In this document: piece by piece, positions 47,351 through 60,100 of the stretch
Numbering within the stretch: the first letter of the stretch is position 1
Layout: every line of letters begins with the position of its first letter
DNA from: Eucommia ulmoides
Lineage: Eukaryota > Streptophyta > Magnoliopsida > Garryales > Eucommiaceae
DNA length: 64,000 nt
Assembly (NCBI GenBank): GCA_016647705.1
Contig: CM028338.1
Span: 23,209,577 to 23,273,576 of the forward strand
Direction of reading: 5' to 3'
Made by a program: the position numbers and the translations under genes
Notes under the pieces: generated by a model
The model's input: the letters and a program-made list of their open reading frames with translations, nothing else
What the model was told of the DNA's origin: nothing
Databases searched by the model: none

Positions 47351-47534
47351 GGTGTGGGAGGGGATGGGCGAATGGAAAGACATGCAAAAGAAGTACCTCG
47401 TTGAGCTAAAGAAGCAATGGGAAGAGATGCCTGCTGAGATGACCTATATTGAAGGACTTAAGCATATTCATCATTAGAGATGTCCTTGGTCGCCTGAGAT
47501 TCTAGAATAGTAGGATTAGTTGGATGAGATGTCA

Positions 47535-48371
47535 TTACATTGGCAAATTTGGGTGACGTCCAACTAAATCCCAACATGTTTCTCTAATATGATTCTCCTT
47601 TCCACAATAGGAGCACTGACAAAAGGAGCCACGACCACGGCCACTATGTCCGCCCCAAGGGCCACTACCACGACCACTATGAGAAAAACCCGCACGACCA
47701 CCACTAAGTGCATCACCTCGATTTCGTGTAGGAATCTGTGTAACAAGCGCTGAATGTTTATATGGCGTAGGCAAACTTGAGCCATAAATATTATCCTTGG
47801 TAGTGCTACGCGAGACGCAAGAATACATTTCAGTGATGGTGGGGAGAGTAGCACTAGAAAGAATATGAGATTGGAGTGGTTCAAATTCTGGACGTAATCC
47901 AGCTAAGAACTTTATGATAGCCATCTGCTCACGTTTCTTTTGCATTTCTTTCAGATCAATAGTGATTGGTAGGATAGTATTCATCTCCTCATAGAGGCGA
48001 TTGAATGTGGCGAAATAATCTGTAACGGATTACGTGCCTTGCTGAAGTTGGAAGTACTCTACCAATAAATCATGCATCCTAGTGAGATTACTAGAATATA
48101 ATACATGAAGATACTCCCATATATCTTTTCACGTATCTAGATGAGTACAGAGATCAGCAACTTGAGGCTCCATCGAATTCCACAACGATATTACAATCTG
48201 CGCATCAGCCTGAATCCATTCATCATACTTTTTATCATCTGTTGCCGGGGCGAATTTCGTCAGGTGACGGTGTTTCTCTCGTCTAATTAGGGCTATTTTC
48301 ATAGCCTTAGACCAGTTTAAATAATTGGTTCCGTTCAACTTATGGGTTGTTAATGGTTGAGGTGTAGCCAT
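47535..48371 (-). pseudogene. Copia gag with CCHC zinc knuckle
   Basis: The N-terminal part opens MATPQPLTTHKLNGTNYLNW, typical of plant copia gag. The downstream part has KFLAGLRPEFEPLQSHIL and a glycine/arginine-rich stretch leading to the knuckle CSYCGKENHIRETC (C-x2-C-x4-H-x4-C). Gag forms the particle and binds RNA. Confidence 0.88.
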
Positions 48372-48580
48372 CGACATTAGTACCCTCTAATACAACAACT
48401 AACAAACAACGTGCACAAGGGAAACAAACTAGCAATACAAATAACTGTAGGGCTTAAACGAAGAACATGAGAACTAGAAAAATACTTACGAACATTTGTA
48501 GGGCTGTTTTACGAACAATGACCAAGAACTAGAAGCATATCTGGTTCGCAATGAATAGTAACCAAAAGCAGATCTGGTTA

Positions 48581-51402
48581 GAGTGTGAGTCTTGTCAATT
48601 GGGTAAGTATCATCGTATTTCATTTGCTTCCCCAGCTCATGTTCGAGCATCGAGTCCTTTTAGTTTAGTTCATTCAGACGTTTGGGGTCCTTCTCGTGTT
48701 ACTTCTACATTTGGTTTTCATTATTTTGTCACATTTGTGGATGATTTTTCTAGAGTTACTTGGCTTTATTTAATGAAAGATTGTTCAAAATTATTCTCTA
48801 TTTTTCATATGTTTTGTGCTGAAATTAAAACTCAGTTTAATGTACCAGTGCGTATTCTTCGTAGTGATAATGCTCGAGAATACTTTTCTCAGCCATTTAC
48901 TTCTTTTATGTTGCACTCAGGTATCTTGCATCAGTCTTCTTTCCCTCACACACCACAGCAAAATAGAGTTGCTGAACGTAAGAATTGACATCTCCTAGAA
49001 GTGGCCCGTACTCTTCTTTTTGAGATGAATGTTCCCAAACACTTCTGGGGCGATGCGGTTCTTACAGCTTGCTTCCTAATCAACCGGATGTTGTCCTCTA
49101 CCCTAAAAGGCAAAGTTCCCCATTCCATTCTTAATCCTCGTTCACTCTAGTTTAGTTTATCTCCTTGAATATTTGGGTGTGTCTGTTTTGTTCAGCAGTT
49201 GACTCCCGGCAGGGACAAGTTAGATCCCTGTGCTTTAAAATATGTCTTCCCTCGCACACAGAAGGGTTATTGATGTTATAGTCCATCATTACGTCGCTCA
49301 TTTGTGTGTGAAGATATTACATTCTTTGAGTCCACCTCTTACTTTTCTGCCCCATCCTCTCGAGATGATTTGGATATTACACTTCCTTTTCTAATTGAAC
49401 CAACCCCTACACTATCTTCCTCATTTCCAGATCCTATCCCCCCTAGTCGTTCTTCAGCCCCTTTACAGGTATACTCTCATCGCCAGAAGGAAGCCTCCGC
49501 TGTTGTGCCCATCGATTCTGTGCCCTCAGATTCTTCTCCAACAAACCCACCCATGTTTGACTTGGACATGCCCATTTCTATTCGGAAGGGTAAGCGCACC
49601 TGTACTAACCATCCTATTTCTAACTTTCTCTCATATGTGCATCTATCTCTTTCCTACTCCTCTTTTGTTGCTTCTCTGTCCTCTATTTCTATTCCTAAGT
49701 CTGTTTTAGACGCCTTCACTCACCCAAGTTGGGCAAAAGCAATGGAAGAAGAAATGTTTTCCTTACATCAGAATGACACTTGGGATCTCATCTCGTTTCC
49801 GCCTGACAAAACTATAGTTGGATATAAATGGGTGTACACTGTCAAAGTTCATCCGGACGGCACCATTGATCGCCTTAAAGCTCACTTAGTTTCTAAAGGC
49901 TATACTCAGGTCTACGGTCTTGACTACTATGAGACTTTTTCTCCCGTTGCCAAGCTCGCTTCTGTTCGTTTGTTCATATCTCTGGCTGCCACTTTTCATT
50001 GGCCATTACATCAGCTCAATATCAAGAATGCTTTCTTAAATGGCGATCTAACTAAGGAAGTATATATGGCACAACCTCCTGGGTTTGTTGCTCAGGGGGA
50101 GTCTAATTTGGTATGTTGTTTGAAGAAATTTATTTATAGCCTCAAGTAGTCTCCTAGAGCATGGTTTGGTAGATTTAGTGAAGTGGTCACTGAATTTGGT
50201 CTTCGACGTTGTGGAGTTGATCATTCTGTCTTCTACAAGCATAGTAAAGTCGGGAGAATATTATTGATTGTGTATGTGGATGACATCGTGATTACTGGGG
50301 ATGACCACCGTGGTATTCAAGAACTGAAAAAGTGTTTGCATAGTAAGTTCCAAACCAAAGATTTAGGACACCTAAAGTATTGCTTGGGGATTGAAGTTGC
50401 TCGATCAAGTCAAGGAATTTACCTGTCTCAGAGAAAATATGTCCTTGACCTATTGAGTGAAACAGAAATGCTAGGAGCAAAACCAATTGACTCGCCTATA
50501 GATCCAAACACCAAATTATTACCAGATTAGGGTGTACTACTGACAGATTTAGCTCAATATAGACGGTTAGTTGGGAAGTTGAACTACCTGACAGTTACTA
50601 TACCAGATATCTCGTTTGCTGTTAGTGTTATCAGTCAGTTCTTGGATCGTCCAATGGTTTTTCATTGGGATGCAGTGATTCGTATTCTCCCATATCTGAA
50701 AGGTGCTCTTGTTGTGGTTTGCTATATCAAAATTTCAGTCATACTCAAATAAAGGGCTACACAGATGCAGATTGGGTCGAATCACCCTTAGATAGGAAAT
50801 CTACTACTGGGTATTGTGTGTTTGTTGGTGGTAACCTTGTCTCTTGGAAGAGTAAAAAGCAGACGATAGTGGCACGGTCAAGTGCGGAATCAGAATACAG
50901 GGCAATGGCGCATACCACTTGTGAGTTAACGTGGTTGAAACATTTTTTGGAAGAACTTGGATTTGAACACACTTCACTGATAGACCTAGTATGTGATAAT
51001 CAAGAAGCACTCCACATTGCATCCAACCCAGTCTTCCATGAGAGAACAAAGCACATTGAAGTTGACTGTCACTTTATTCGGGAACAATTGTTGCAGAAGC
51101 AGATTGAGACTAAACATGTAAACTTAGTTGATCAGTTAACTAATATATTTACTAAACCGTTTTTTTTTTGGGGGGGGTTCAAGGATAAAGTACATTTGTA
51201 ACAAGTTAGGAGCATACAATATATATGCTTCAGCTTGAGGGGGAGTGTTAAAGGGTAGTTAGGTCTTTTTTGTATTAATTAGGGTTTCCTATACGATTTA
51301 AGTTTTACCGTATTGTTTCCTAATTCTTATTATAAATAGTGGGAGAGGCTAACACAATAGTAAGCCTTCTCGTTCTTCTCATATTACCTTTTTACTTTAT
51401 CA
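48581..51402 (+). mobile_element. Inverted partial relative of the copia element inside its own 5' leader
   Basis: This + strand segment repeats the copia family from the integrase zinc region (CESCQLGKYHR) through reverse transcriptase (49304-50530) and RNase H (50665-51201) to an LTR ending exactly at 51402. Its left edge shows a three-base overlap, TTA, with the leader. It lacks flanking target duplication and lies between two parts of the outer element's leader (48378-48580 and 51403-51535). It is a broken fossil. Confidence 0.85.
51246..51402 (+). repeat. 3' LTR of the inverted partial copia copy
   Basis: It runs from TGTTAAAGGGTAG to TTACTTTATCA, 157 bp, preceded by the polypurine tract CTTGAGGGGGAG. 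Confidence 0.9.
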
Positions 51403-51535
51403 ACGGTGGCGGCGAGGGTTTATGGGCTGCTAGGGTTTTAGCAGTGTTTTGTTTTTTTTCTTATGAACAGTAGACAGGGAAAGGAATTTTTTTTTTTGAT
51501 TTGAACAGATCTATAGAATCAATCTCCCATAACCT

Positions 51536-51547
51536 ACTCTGATACCA
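51536..51547 (-). other. Primer binding site, initiator tRNA-Met type
   Basis: On the minus strand the text is TGGTATCAGAGT directly after the LTR end, the standard site of plant copia elements. Confidence 0.9.
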
Positions 51548-51704
51548 TGATAAAGTAAAAACATAATATGAGATGAACGAGAAGGCTTACTATTGTATTA
51601 GCCTCTCCCACTATTTATAATAAGAATTAAGAAACAATATGGTAAAACCTAAACCGTACGGGAAACCCTAATTAATACAGAAAAGACCTAACTACCTTTT
51701 AACA
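51548..51704 (-). repeat. 5' LTR of the short-LTR copia element
   Basis: It runs from TGATAAAGTAAAAACAT to ACCTTTTAACA on the + strand, 157 bp, the same length as the two other LTRs of the family in this window. Confidence 0.9.
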
Positions 51705-53354
51705 ACAACAATTAATGAATTTCTTCTCACTCGGAACTTCTACCACCTCAAATCAATTAAACTCAATTAATGTCCCGAATTTACTAGTGATAGAATTCTA
51801 CGGGAGGAATTTAATATCTGATTATAATAGATGTGGGTAGCACGAAAATAAGTACGTAATCAAATAATCACAAAAATCGTTTTAATTTTTTTTTTATACT
51901 CTTTAAAGTTCAAAAACAATTTCACAAAGATCTTATAACCAAGCAAACAATAATAATATAAAATCACAATAAAAATCAAAAGTTTGGAAATATCTGACCA
52001 GGATAATACCGAAAGATTGTAAATTGAATATTAAGATAGCTTAGATCGGTGATGCCAAAACACTTAGTGCTTTAACTCAATAACTTTTCTGACAAATGAT
52101 CTCACAAGAGATCTCTCGGTATAATCTCAATATAACGGCTCTAAGAAAGCTCAGAAACACTTAGTTGTTGATGGAAGTGATGTATTGATCTCTAAAAACG
52201 CAGGTTTATTTAAACTAATTTGAAATAGGCCTTCTAACAGTTAGTTTCCTCAAAATATGACAATTAAATGCACATATAGACTCTATATATCAATACCATT
52301 TAATCATAGTCCAATTCACTTAAATATGGCTTTTAAAATATTTAATTTAGTCCCTAAATTATTTCTCAATGTTAAATCATAAAGATAAAAAATATTAAAT
52401 ATACCAAATTGAGAAACACTTCAAATACGTGTACTATATCTATAGGGATAATAAAATAAGTGTATCACATCATTAATATATCCAAATCCCTATAATATCT
52501 CGCTTAGATGTCTAAAAAACGACAATTTAATGGCTAGTTTTTGAATAGTTTCTCGAAATTCTCAAAACTGTAACAACATAGTCGGTTGACCGACCTTTGT
52601 CCATCGGTTGACTGATGGATACAGGATGTATCCCAACCATTTTTCAAACACTGGTCGGTTGACTGATCCCCCATGGGTTGGTTGACCGATCGATACGGGA
52701 TGCTTCCTCAAGCCTATTTTCGGCTTGGTCGGTTAACCGATATCGATGGTTAGTCGACCGATCGATACAGAGAGTTTTCATTTCGATCATCGGTTGACCA
52801 ATCCCTCCTAGTTAGTTGATCGGTCGATTCATAGACTCTACATTTTCCAGCCTTTGCCCATCGGTTGATTGATCCTTTGTGGTTGGTTGACCGATCACTA
52901 TTGGAACACCTACTATTCAATTTATTTCAACTCCAAACTTCGACATTTTAAACCCTTTAACCAATTTCTTTTCTTAGTTAGTTTAATTGACACAAATATT
53001 CATTTTTAAACACTAATCTTGCTTAGGTCAATTTTCATTTTTTAATTTCACATTGGAGCAAATATTTGAATAATAATTAGGACCTTAATTAAAACACACA
53101 TAAATATAAATCATTTTTGTGTCGTGTGTAATTCTAATCGAGATACATTAAGAGTAAAATAGATTTAAGTTGTTTTCACCTAATATCTTCAAAATCTTCA
53201 ATACTCTTTAATGTCCGTCTCTGCATCATTCATAATTACATCAAGATATTATCTTGAATAGAACTCTTTAAACTAAAACACTCAATAAACACATTAGTTT
53301 CACCAAAAACATCAACACTTAATTGTCCATTAAAATCTCGGGATCAACAATTAT

Positions 53355-55440
53355 TTTTATGAATTCATGCATGAAAAATATCGTAACTTTTCCCCTTTAT
53401 CATCTCAAAAAGTGGGGGGGATGAGAGCTCAAAATATCTACTCTAGGCACATATCATTATGCCTAATCATTCCATACTCCGAATAATTTAAAAAAAATTG
53501 ATGATAAGTTTGGAAAACCAAAATTATAGTATAATTCTTCTTCTTAAAACGATTTATCAAAATCATAATTTTGGAAGAATAAGTATTGATACCCATTTTT
53601 CAATCCTTTAAGATATAATTCGATGCGAAAATTCAAAATTTGATATAAATTAATATAACTCCTAATAAAGCTCATGGAGGAAAAACTCATTTTTGATTTC
53701 AAAAAAAATTTCAACCATTTAAAACATCAACATTTTTATATAAGATTAAAAAACAGTTGCATAAATAATTCACAAGCAAATTTAATCTAAATATTTATAT
53801 GGATCATCTTGAGACAATATATGAGATTAAGTATTAACGTATCAAAATATAGCCAACCATAACAATAACAAAAAAATAAAAATAAAATAGAAATCATCCA
53901 CATACCTAATTGTTACTAAGATGTTCATCACCAATCTTAATTACTTTAGAGACCGAAGTACTTTCAAAAATATGTTCGTAGATCAAAATATCACGGAGAT
54001 CAAGGAATTTTATCTAACCATTTGAAAAATCATAAGGGGGAGGAGTGTTATTTTTATTGGACGGACCAGTAGAAGAACGAAAGACCGGATGATTCTGAAT
54101 TATGTCACAAACTTGATCTACCTTGGTCAATGAACTTTCAACTTTATTCAACAAACCCTGAAGTTTCAAGTCCATCACTTCTATGAATTGCTGAAAATTG
54201 TCAAATTGTTCCATCATCTGATCAACCTTCTGACATATACCAACTAATTTTTCTACTTCATCTTCTTAATCAAGGATTATCATGTCGTCTTATTCTATAT
54301 TTCTTTCTCCTCCATGGACCCACTGATTTTCCATAATTTCATAACCCATTGATTGAACGATACTTAGATTAAGAATAATAGTATCTTTCATATAGTAGTT
54401 TACACACTCATCGTCAATCAGAACTAGAAAGTTTGAACAAGATAGCACACAACATCTCCATCTGGTAATACTCGTGACTCAATATTCAACATATATTGTA
54501 TGTGTTCAAGAATGAGAGACGGAATATCAATCTTGACCTTATCCACAATAGCGTTCAGTATGAATGTATCATAGTCAGTTACCATTGAAAATGACTACCA
54601 CAAGGAACAATGTTATGAGTAATGATGTAATGCTAAATTTATTTCTAAAGATCTAAAGAAGACACCCTACAATCAACAATTCTCAAATCTTGATGAGCTT
54701 GCTCAATATTGAAATTTTGTTGAAGCTAAGTAGGTGAATTCTTATGAACGATTGATCCTCTCTTTAATTCAATGATAGAAGCAAATTCTTCTAGTCAATT
54801 TTAACCCCATTCATGTCAAAACAAATTCTTTCCCCAATAATATGAAAGTTATAATAAAATAGCCTAACTCAGTGACTAAAGCAAAATTTGTTCTCTATTA
54901 GGAATATATCTCATCCCAACCTTTTAGACTTAGTCAACACATCAATTCCACCAGATGAAAGCTCAGGAAAATCTATGTCCCTAGTACATACTACCTTCCT
55001 TTTGCTAAAATCATTTTGAAATTTAACTTGATTCTCAAAACTCAAGAACATTTTCTTGTTAATTTTTTTTCTAGAATTACCCCTACGATTAGGCGCCACG
55101 TGATTAATCACTAAGACTCAAGAACAACTAAGGATGAAATTTTAACTAGCAATCCTTGATCTAACCATACAAAATGAGAGAAATCAAAGATTAGATCTTA
55201 ATCTTAACAATAAGTGATGGAATTGGAGAGAGAAATCACAAGAAGTGATGAGAACTCCATAGATCCAACAAACTTCTTCCATTGCCATGAAATTTTTCTT
55301 TATGCTCTTAAAAAATCACTAGATGTAGATTTTTGAGCACAAATTATTTGAGTTAAAACAAATATGGAGGATTTTGACAATCGAGTATTAGAGAAAATGC
55401 GAAAGGATTGAGGAAATGAGATGAAAACACTAAATTTGAG
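53355..55440 (-). pseudogene. SIRE-type region resembling the extra env-like frame
   Basis: Visible phrases include RKVVCTRDIDFPEL near 55000, VTDYDTFILNAIVDKVKIDI near 54560, and a coiled-coil-like piece (54014-54217) beginning MMEQFDNFQQFIEVMDLKLQ. They resemble the extra plant-specific frame found between pol and the 3' LTR in SIRE/Maximus and some Ty3 elements, often called env-like although its function is unproven. It is fossil sequence with many breaks. The 53355-53990 part has no recognised wording. Confidence 0.5.
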
Positions 55441-55856
55441 GTTTTAAACTGTTAACAGTCGGTTGTTCTGGTAATAGAACAGTTGATCGGCTGTAATCTA
55501 ATTATTTCCCTAGCTACCTTACCGCCTATTTTCGATCGATCGCTAAACTCGACGGTTAACCAGGCTGGCTTAATTTTGACCCTTTTTGTTATTCTTAGCC
55601 TCATCCATTTCTCGAATGATCCACATAAATATTTATTTAAAAAAAACTATTTTAAAATGTTAAATCAAAACATGAAACTACTAAATAACAATATAAATAT
55701 AATTAGTAGAAAAATGTGAAGCATTTATCTCCCTAACAAAATTTATACGTTTATACTTTAAAACGTTTAACATACCGGTTCATCTTTGGGAGCCATTGGT
55801 GTGTGTACCTTAGTTTGATGATCAACATAAGTCTCAATTTTTTTTGTAGCATTTGA

Positions 55857-57112
55857 CTAAGCACACTTGATATTCTGAGATGAAACATGTTTATACACCT
55901 TGATAATGTCTTCCTTTTGTAATGCTATCTCTTGATCAGTTTTGGTGGCAATCTCTTTGCCTTTTTGGGATACTTGAGATTGATTAGACTTGTTACGATT
56001 CGTAATGACTTTGTACAGGCCTTTTCTAATTTTTAAATTGTACTTTTTTTCGATGATAATCATTGGTTTGTCTCTCAGACTGAAATTATGACTTTCTGAA
56101 GTCATTTTATTTATATCTTTGTATATCATATGCATTCGTACTTCTAGGTTCAACAAATCATGCATCTTTTCATTGAAAATAATTTATGTTCCTCTTCCTT
56201 AGTCTGGAGAATCTATCATTCATACCTACATGAAATTTTTTTCTACTAGGTATCCAGTTATTTCTGGATTTAGTTGGGTAACCATGCAGTTTGTAACACT
56301 ACCTTTCAAGGTGACCAAATTTTCCGTAATAATAACTTTTAAAATTATTCGAGCGTTTCTTAGGATAATAAAATTTCCTACACGGAACTAACGAGTATAA
56401 AAAATTTCGTGTAGGAGAACAATATCAATATTGATGCTGAGGCGCTGCTTTAGGGTCTATTAGTTTCTCAAAAACTTTTGTTTTATAAATATTCTTGAAT
56501 TTATCAACAGTATCATTAAACTCTTTTTGAGTTTGTTCAAGTGAGCATTCCAAAGAACTAACATTTACCTAAAGACCATAATTTTCTTGTGTATAAATTC
56601 AAGATCATTTTTAAGAATTCAACAATCATTTCAACAGAATAAATTTTCAACCGAGCTCCATCAAGTTCACATCTTGCATTATTTAATTCAATATTTAAAG
56701 TCTTACTTAAAGATTTCTAAAATTTGAAACACCTTGTTGAAGATTTGAAACATCATTCTGCAGAAAAATATTTTCTTCTTTAAGGTATTCAACTTTTTTC
56801 AAGAAAAGTGATTATCTTGGATAGATCATTTAAAAATTCAGCAGTTTCACAATTCTTGTCTATTTTTTTTTTTAAAATAGATTTGGAAGTACAAAATTTC
56901 TTATTTTCAAGAGTTGCAATTTTATGTGAAAACTTTAAATTTTCTTTACAAAAAATATATATAAGAGCAATCAATTTATTAATAGCCTTATTAGCAGCCT
57001 CATTGTCATTATCTTTATCAACCTCACTAATAGAACATTGATTATTGGAACAAGTAGGAGATCCACATAAAATATTTTCCACAGTGCAATCCATGTGATC
57101 GTTTGTAGACAC
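55857..57112 (-). pseudogene. SIRE-type gag/pol-side fragments with coiled-coil character
   Basis: The 56789-57112 frame has acidic sequence followed by a lysine- and leucine-rich stretch (ENLKFSHKIATLENKKF), like the long helical gag of SIRE elements. The 55857-56165 frame is lysine-rich with no firm domain. No polymerase motif is seen here. Confidence 0.4.
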
Positions 57113-60100
57113 TGTATTTTGTCCCGCCCAATTAGTGTCGGATTGAGTACAAGTTCAGATAAATTTTAAACTTAGGTTTAAAAAGAATGAATTTTTACCT
57201 AAGATCACACTATGTACTATACAAAAACACCCAAAAATTTGACAAAAACACAAAATATGTTAAATTTGACAAAGTACAGCTAAATAAAAGTTTCGAGTCA
57301 ACCTCGAAATTCCCATGATTTATGGAGGTCTAAAATGACTTTATTAAACTTTTAATTAAATCATCTTTAGTATAGATAAATATTAGCCACTACCCTTAAA
57401 TTATAGGACATTTCAAACAATTAACTTAGTTACCTACCCCAACCTTGAAACATTTACAACTATTGAATCTTGTGGATTTAACAACAAAAATAATTACTTC
57501 ATTTATGCATATCACATCAAATACTACCTAAAAATAATCCAAGAGACCTTATTAAAGGCTTGTAAAGGTCATGAAAAATCCCTAAATCACCAAGATTATT
57601 TAAGGATTGGGCCTGATTTGGATTTACACCAAATTCAAATATTCGTGACAAACCACCCTAGGCCCAATTCATTAAGGGCCTAGCCATCATTAAAGGCCGA
57701 CAAAATGAGTCCTTGAAATGACTAAGGAACATTACTAAAAGTTACCTACCAAATAACTAAGGAAGGAAACCAAGACACTTAGGGTAAAACCAACCGTTAT
57801 CAAAACTAAGCTGTTTCGGTTTGCCACCTAAGTTAAGCATTCCATGAGCATTGAATGCCCATACCATCAAGAATTAAATTCTTGGGATGATATGGATAGA
57901 CTACATTCAAGGCACCTAGATATTTTGAGCAAAATATCTTAGGTGTAACAAAACATCTTGAATCGTGACTACCCGTTACCGAAACCAAATCAAATTGGTT
58001 TGCCATCTAGCCCATGCATTAAATGCACACCCCATAAAGAAAAAAATGATTGGGATAACATGGAATGAATAGGTTCAAAGTATTTATTGGCCCAATGAGC
58101 TACCCAAGAGGGGGGGTGAATTGGGTAGTATTAAAAAATTATCAGAATAAGAATAACACTTTAAAAATTAAAACAATTAATTTTATCCTAAAATTAATTA
58201 TTATTTTAATAGCAGCGGATATGTGTTATCAACTATGTGCACACCAAATAACAATATAAGTAAAATAAATAAAGCAACACACCACAATATATCTTGGTTC
58301 ACCAAGTTACTCTTGGCTAATCTAGTCCTTCAAGCCCCATGGAGATTCGCACCTACTAAACTCAAGATCCCTTTAAAGGTAGGAACCAAACTCGCACAAA
58401 GATTCTTTTCACAGGCTTAGAATCAACCTTTACAAATTCTTTTTCCCAGACTCAAGAATAACCTCTACTTTTTACAAGTTCAAGAATAACCTAATTCTAT
58501 TACAGGGAGAATCACGACCTAATTTGTTTTATACCTTAGGTTCAAGAATCAAAATTTTACAAAAACACTCCAACTATCCTTTTCCCAGGTAAGGATGGAA
58601 CTTTTACAAAATCACTCACAAATTCAATCAAGGAAGAATTAACACCTAATATTTTTATACCTTAGACAGAGATCAAAACATCAATCTCTTTACCAGATGA
58701 GATTGAAACCATCTACCCTTGATTAAACACTTCCAGTAGTATCTAATTTGACACTCAACTCACCAATTACTAATAATTGATAAGTTATTTTCCCACTCGG
58801 AGCTTCTACTACCCCAGATAAATTAGAACTAAATTAATATCCCAAAACTAGTGATAGAAAAAATGAGACATTCAAAATCTGATTTTAAACAAAAATTGGA
58901 TAGCACATAATTGAGCACGTAATCAGATTTCTCAAGAAATTGTTTCAAAAATATTTTTCAATAAAAAATACAGAAAACAATTTCAAAGATCAAAATCCAA
59001 ATAATAAATAATAGAATCAAACAACAATTAATAACAAGTAATTTGGAATCATCTCACCAGGATTCCACTGAATAAATAATGATTAGTAATGCAACTTCAA
59101 ATCGGTGATCAACAATAATTTTCTTCAATATCTCAAGAATGATTTTCAAGAAAATTCTCACAAAACTCTTAGTATGATAACTCTTAGAAAGCACGAGAGC
59201 TGAATAGCTCAGAATGATTGATATCTCATATTTGTTTGAAGTGAAAAACGCAGGTATATTTAAAAGGGAATAAAACAAGCTCTCCAACAGCTAGTTCCCA
59301 CTTGTTATGATATTTAATTGCTCTTATAGACCCCTTATATCATTAAGACTTCATCCTGGTTCAAATTACTTAATTATGGCTTTTAAACATCTCAATTAAG
59401 TCCCCTAAATATTTCTCAATCACAATTAAATAGGATAGAAAGAATTACATGTACCAAATTGAGAAATATTCAAACTTAATGAACCATATCTATATGGATA
59501 TTATAATATATGTTGCATATCTCAAATAACATCAAATCCCTAATATATCTCACGAATCGTAACCATAAAACGGCTAGTAACGGCTACTATTAGAATAAAA
59601 TTAGAAAAATCACAAAATCCTGAAACAGTGCCATAAGTCGACTAACCAAGGGTCACCAGTCGACCGCTCGATTCAGGATGTAGCCAAGCCAAAAATCCAT
59701 TACCCATCGGTTGACCAATATATCGACCTAGAGATTCAAAAAGTTTCATTTCTGGTCATAGGTCGACCTCCCTGTCGACTTATCGATTTAGAGAGTTCAC
59801 TATTTAAGATCAGGTCGACCTACCTGTCAACCGAGAGATTCAACAACTTCATATTCAATGCATCGGTCGACTTACCGATGTTGGAATCCTCTCCTTAATT
59901 CATTTTTAATTCATTCTCATCGACGTTTTCGCCCCTTTAACCGATTTATTTTCTCGGTTAGCTCCACTAAAATTTTAAATTCAATTTTAATCAATTATCA
60001 ATATTTTGTTTTTAATTACACATAGGAGCAAATAATTTAACTAATTAGGATCATCTAAAAAACACACATATTTATAAAAATTATTTTGTGTCGTGTGTGA

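Larger units (their letters stand above)
42560..51704 (-). mobile_element. Short-LTR Ty1/copia element with target duplication ACAAC
   Basis: Two 157-bp LTRs (42560-42716 and 51548-51704), both in minus orientation, bound the element. ACAAC flanks it at 42555-42559 and 51705-51709. The initiator-tRNA primer site is at 51536-51547 and a polypurine tract (GCTTGAGGGGGAG on the minus strand) adjoins the left LTR. Domain order is gag, protease, integrase, reverse transcriptase, RNase H. By eye the LTRs differ at about 12 of 157 sites, which suggests a few million years. It contains an inverted partial relative (48581-51402) and a Ty3 solo LTR (44392-45901). It is broken, with several breaks. Confidence 0.92.
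41869..53349 (-). repeat. SIRE-type solo LTR (ATTAT duplication) split by a copia element
   Basis: The LTR occupies 41869-42559 and 51710-53349, about 2.33 kb without the insert. Left terminus TATTGGCCTAGTGAGC, right terminus CTCGGGATCAACA. The pentamer ATTAT flanks it at 41864-41868 and 53350-53354. Its word cluster (GTCGGTTGACCGACC and variants) lies at 52575-52900. It inserted 131 bp inside the internal region of the neighbouring SIRE-type element. Confidence 0.9.
41738..57103 (-). mobile_element. Internal region of a decayed SIRE-type element with nested insertions
   Basis: The internal sequence of the element whose 3' LTR is at 39506-41737 appears at 41738-41868 and resumes at 53355-57103. 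Between them lies a solo LTR carrying a copia element. The 56789-57112 frame is lysine/glutamate-rich with coiled-coil character as in SIRE gag. The 54000-55110 region resembles the extra env-like frame located before the 3' LTR of SIRE/Maximus elements. It is broken with many breaks. Its right end is cut by the LTR starting at 57104. Confidence 0.65.

Noticed and set aside
55450-55560. GTCGGTTG/GATCGATCG words as part of another SIRE-type LTR
   Set aside because: The surrounding text does not follow the LTR alignment, so the match is limited to short words; left unassigned.
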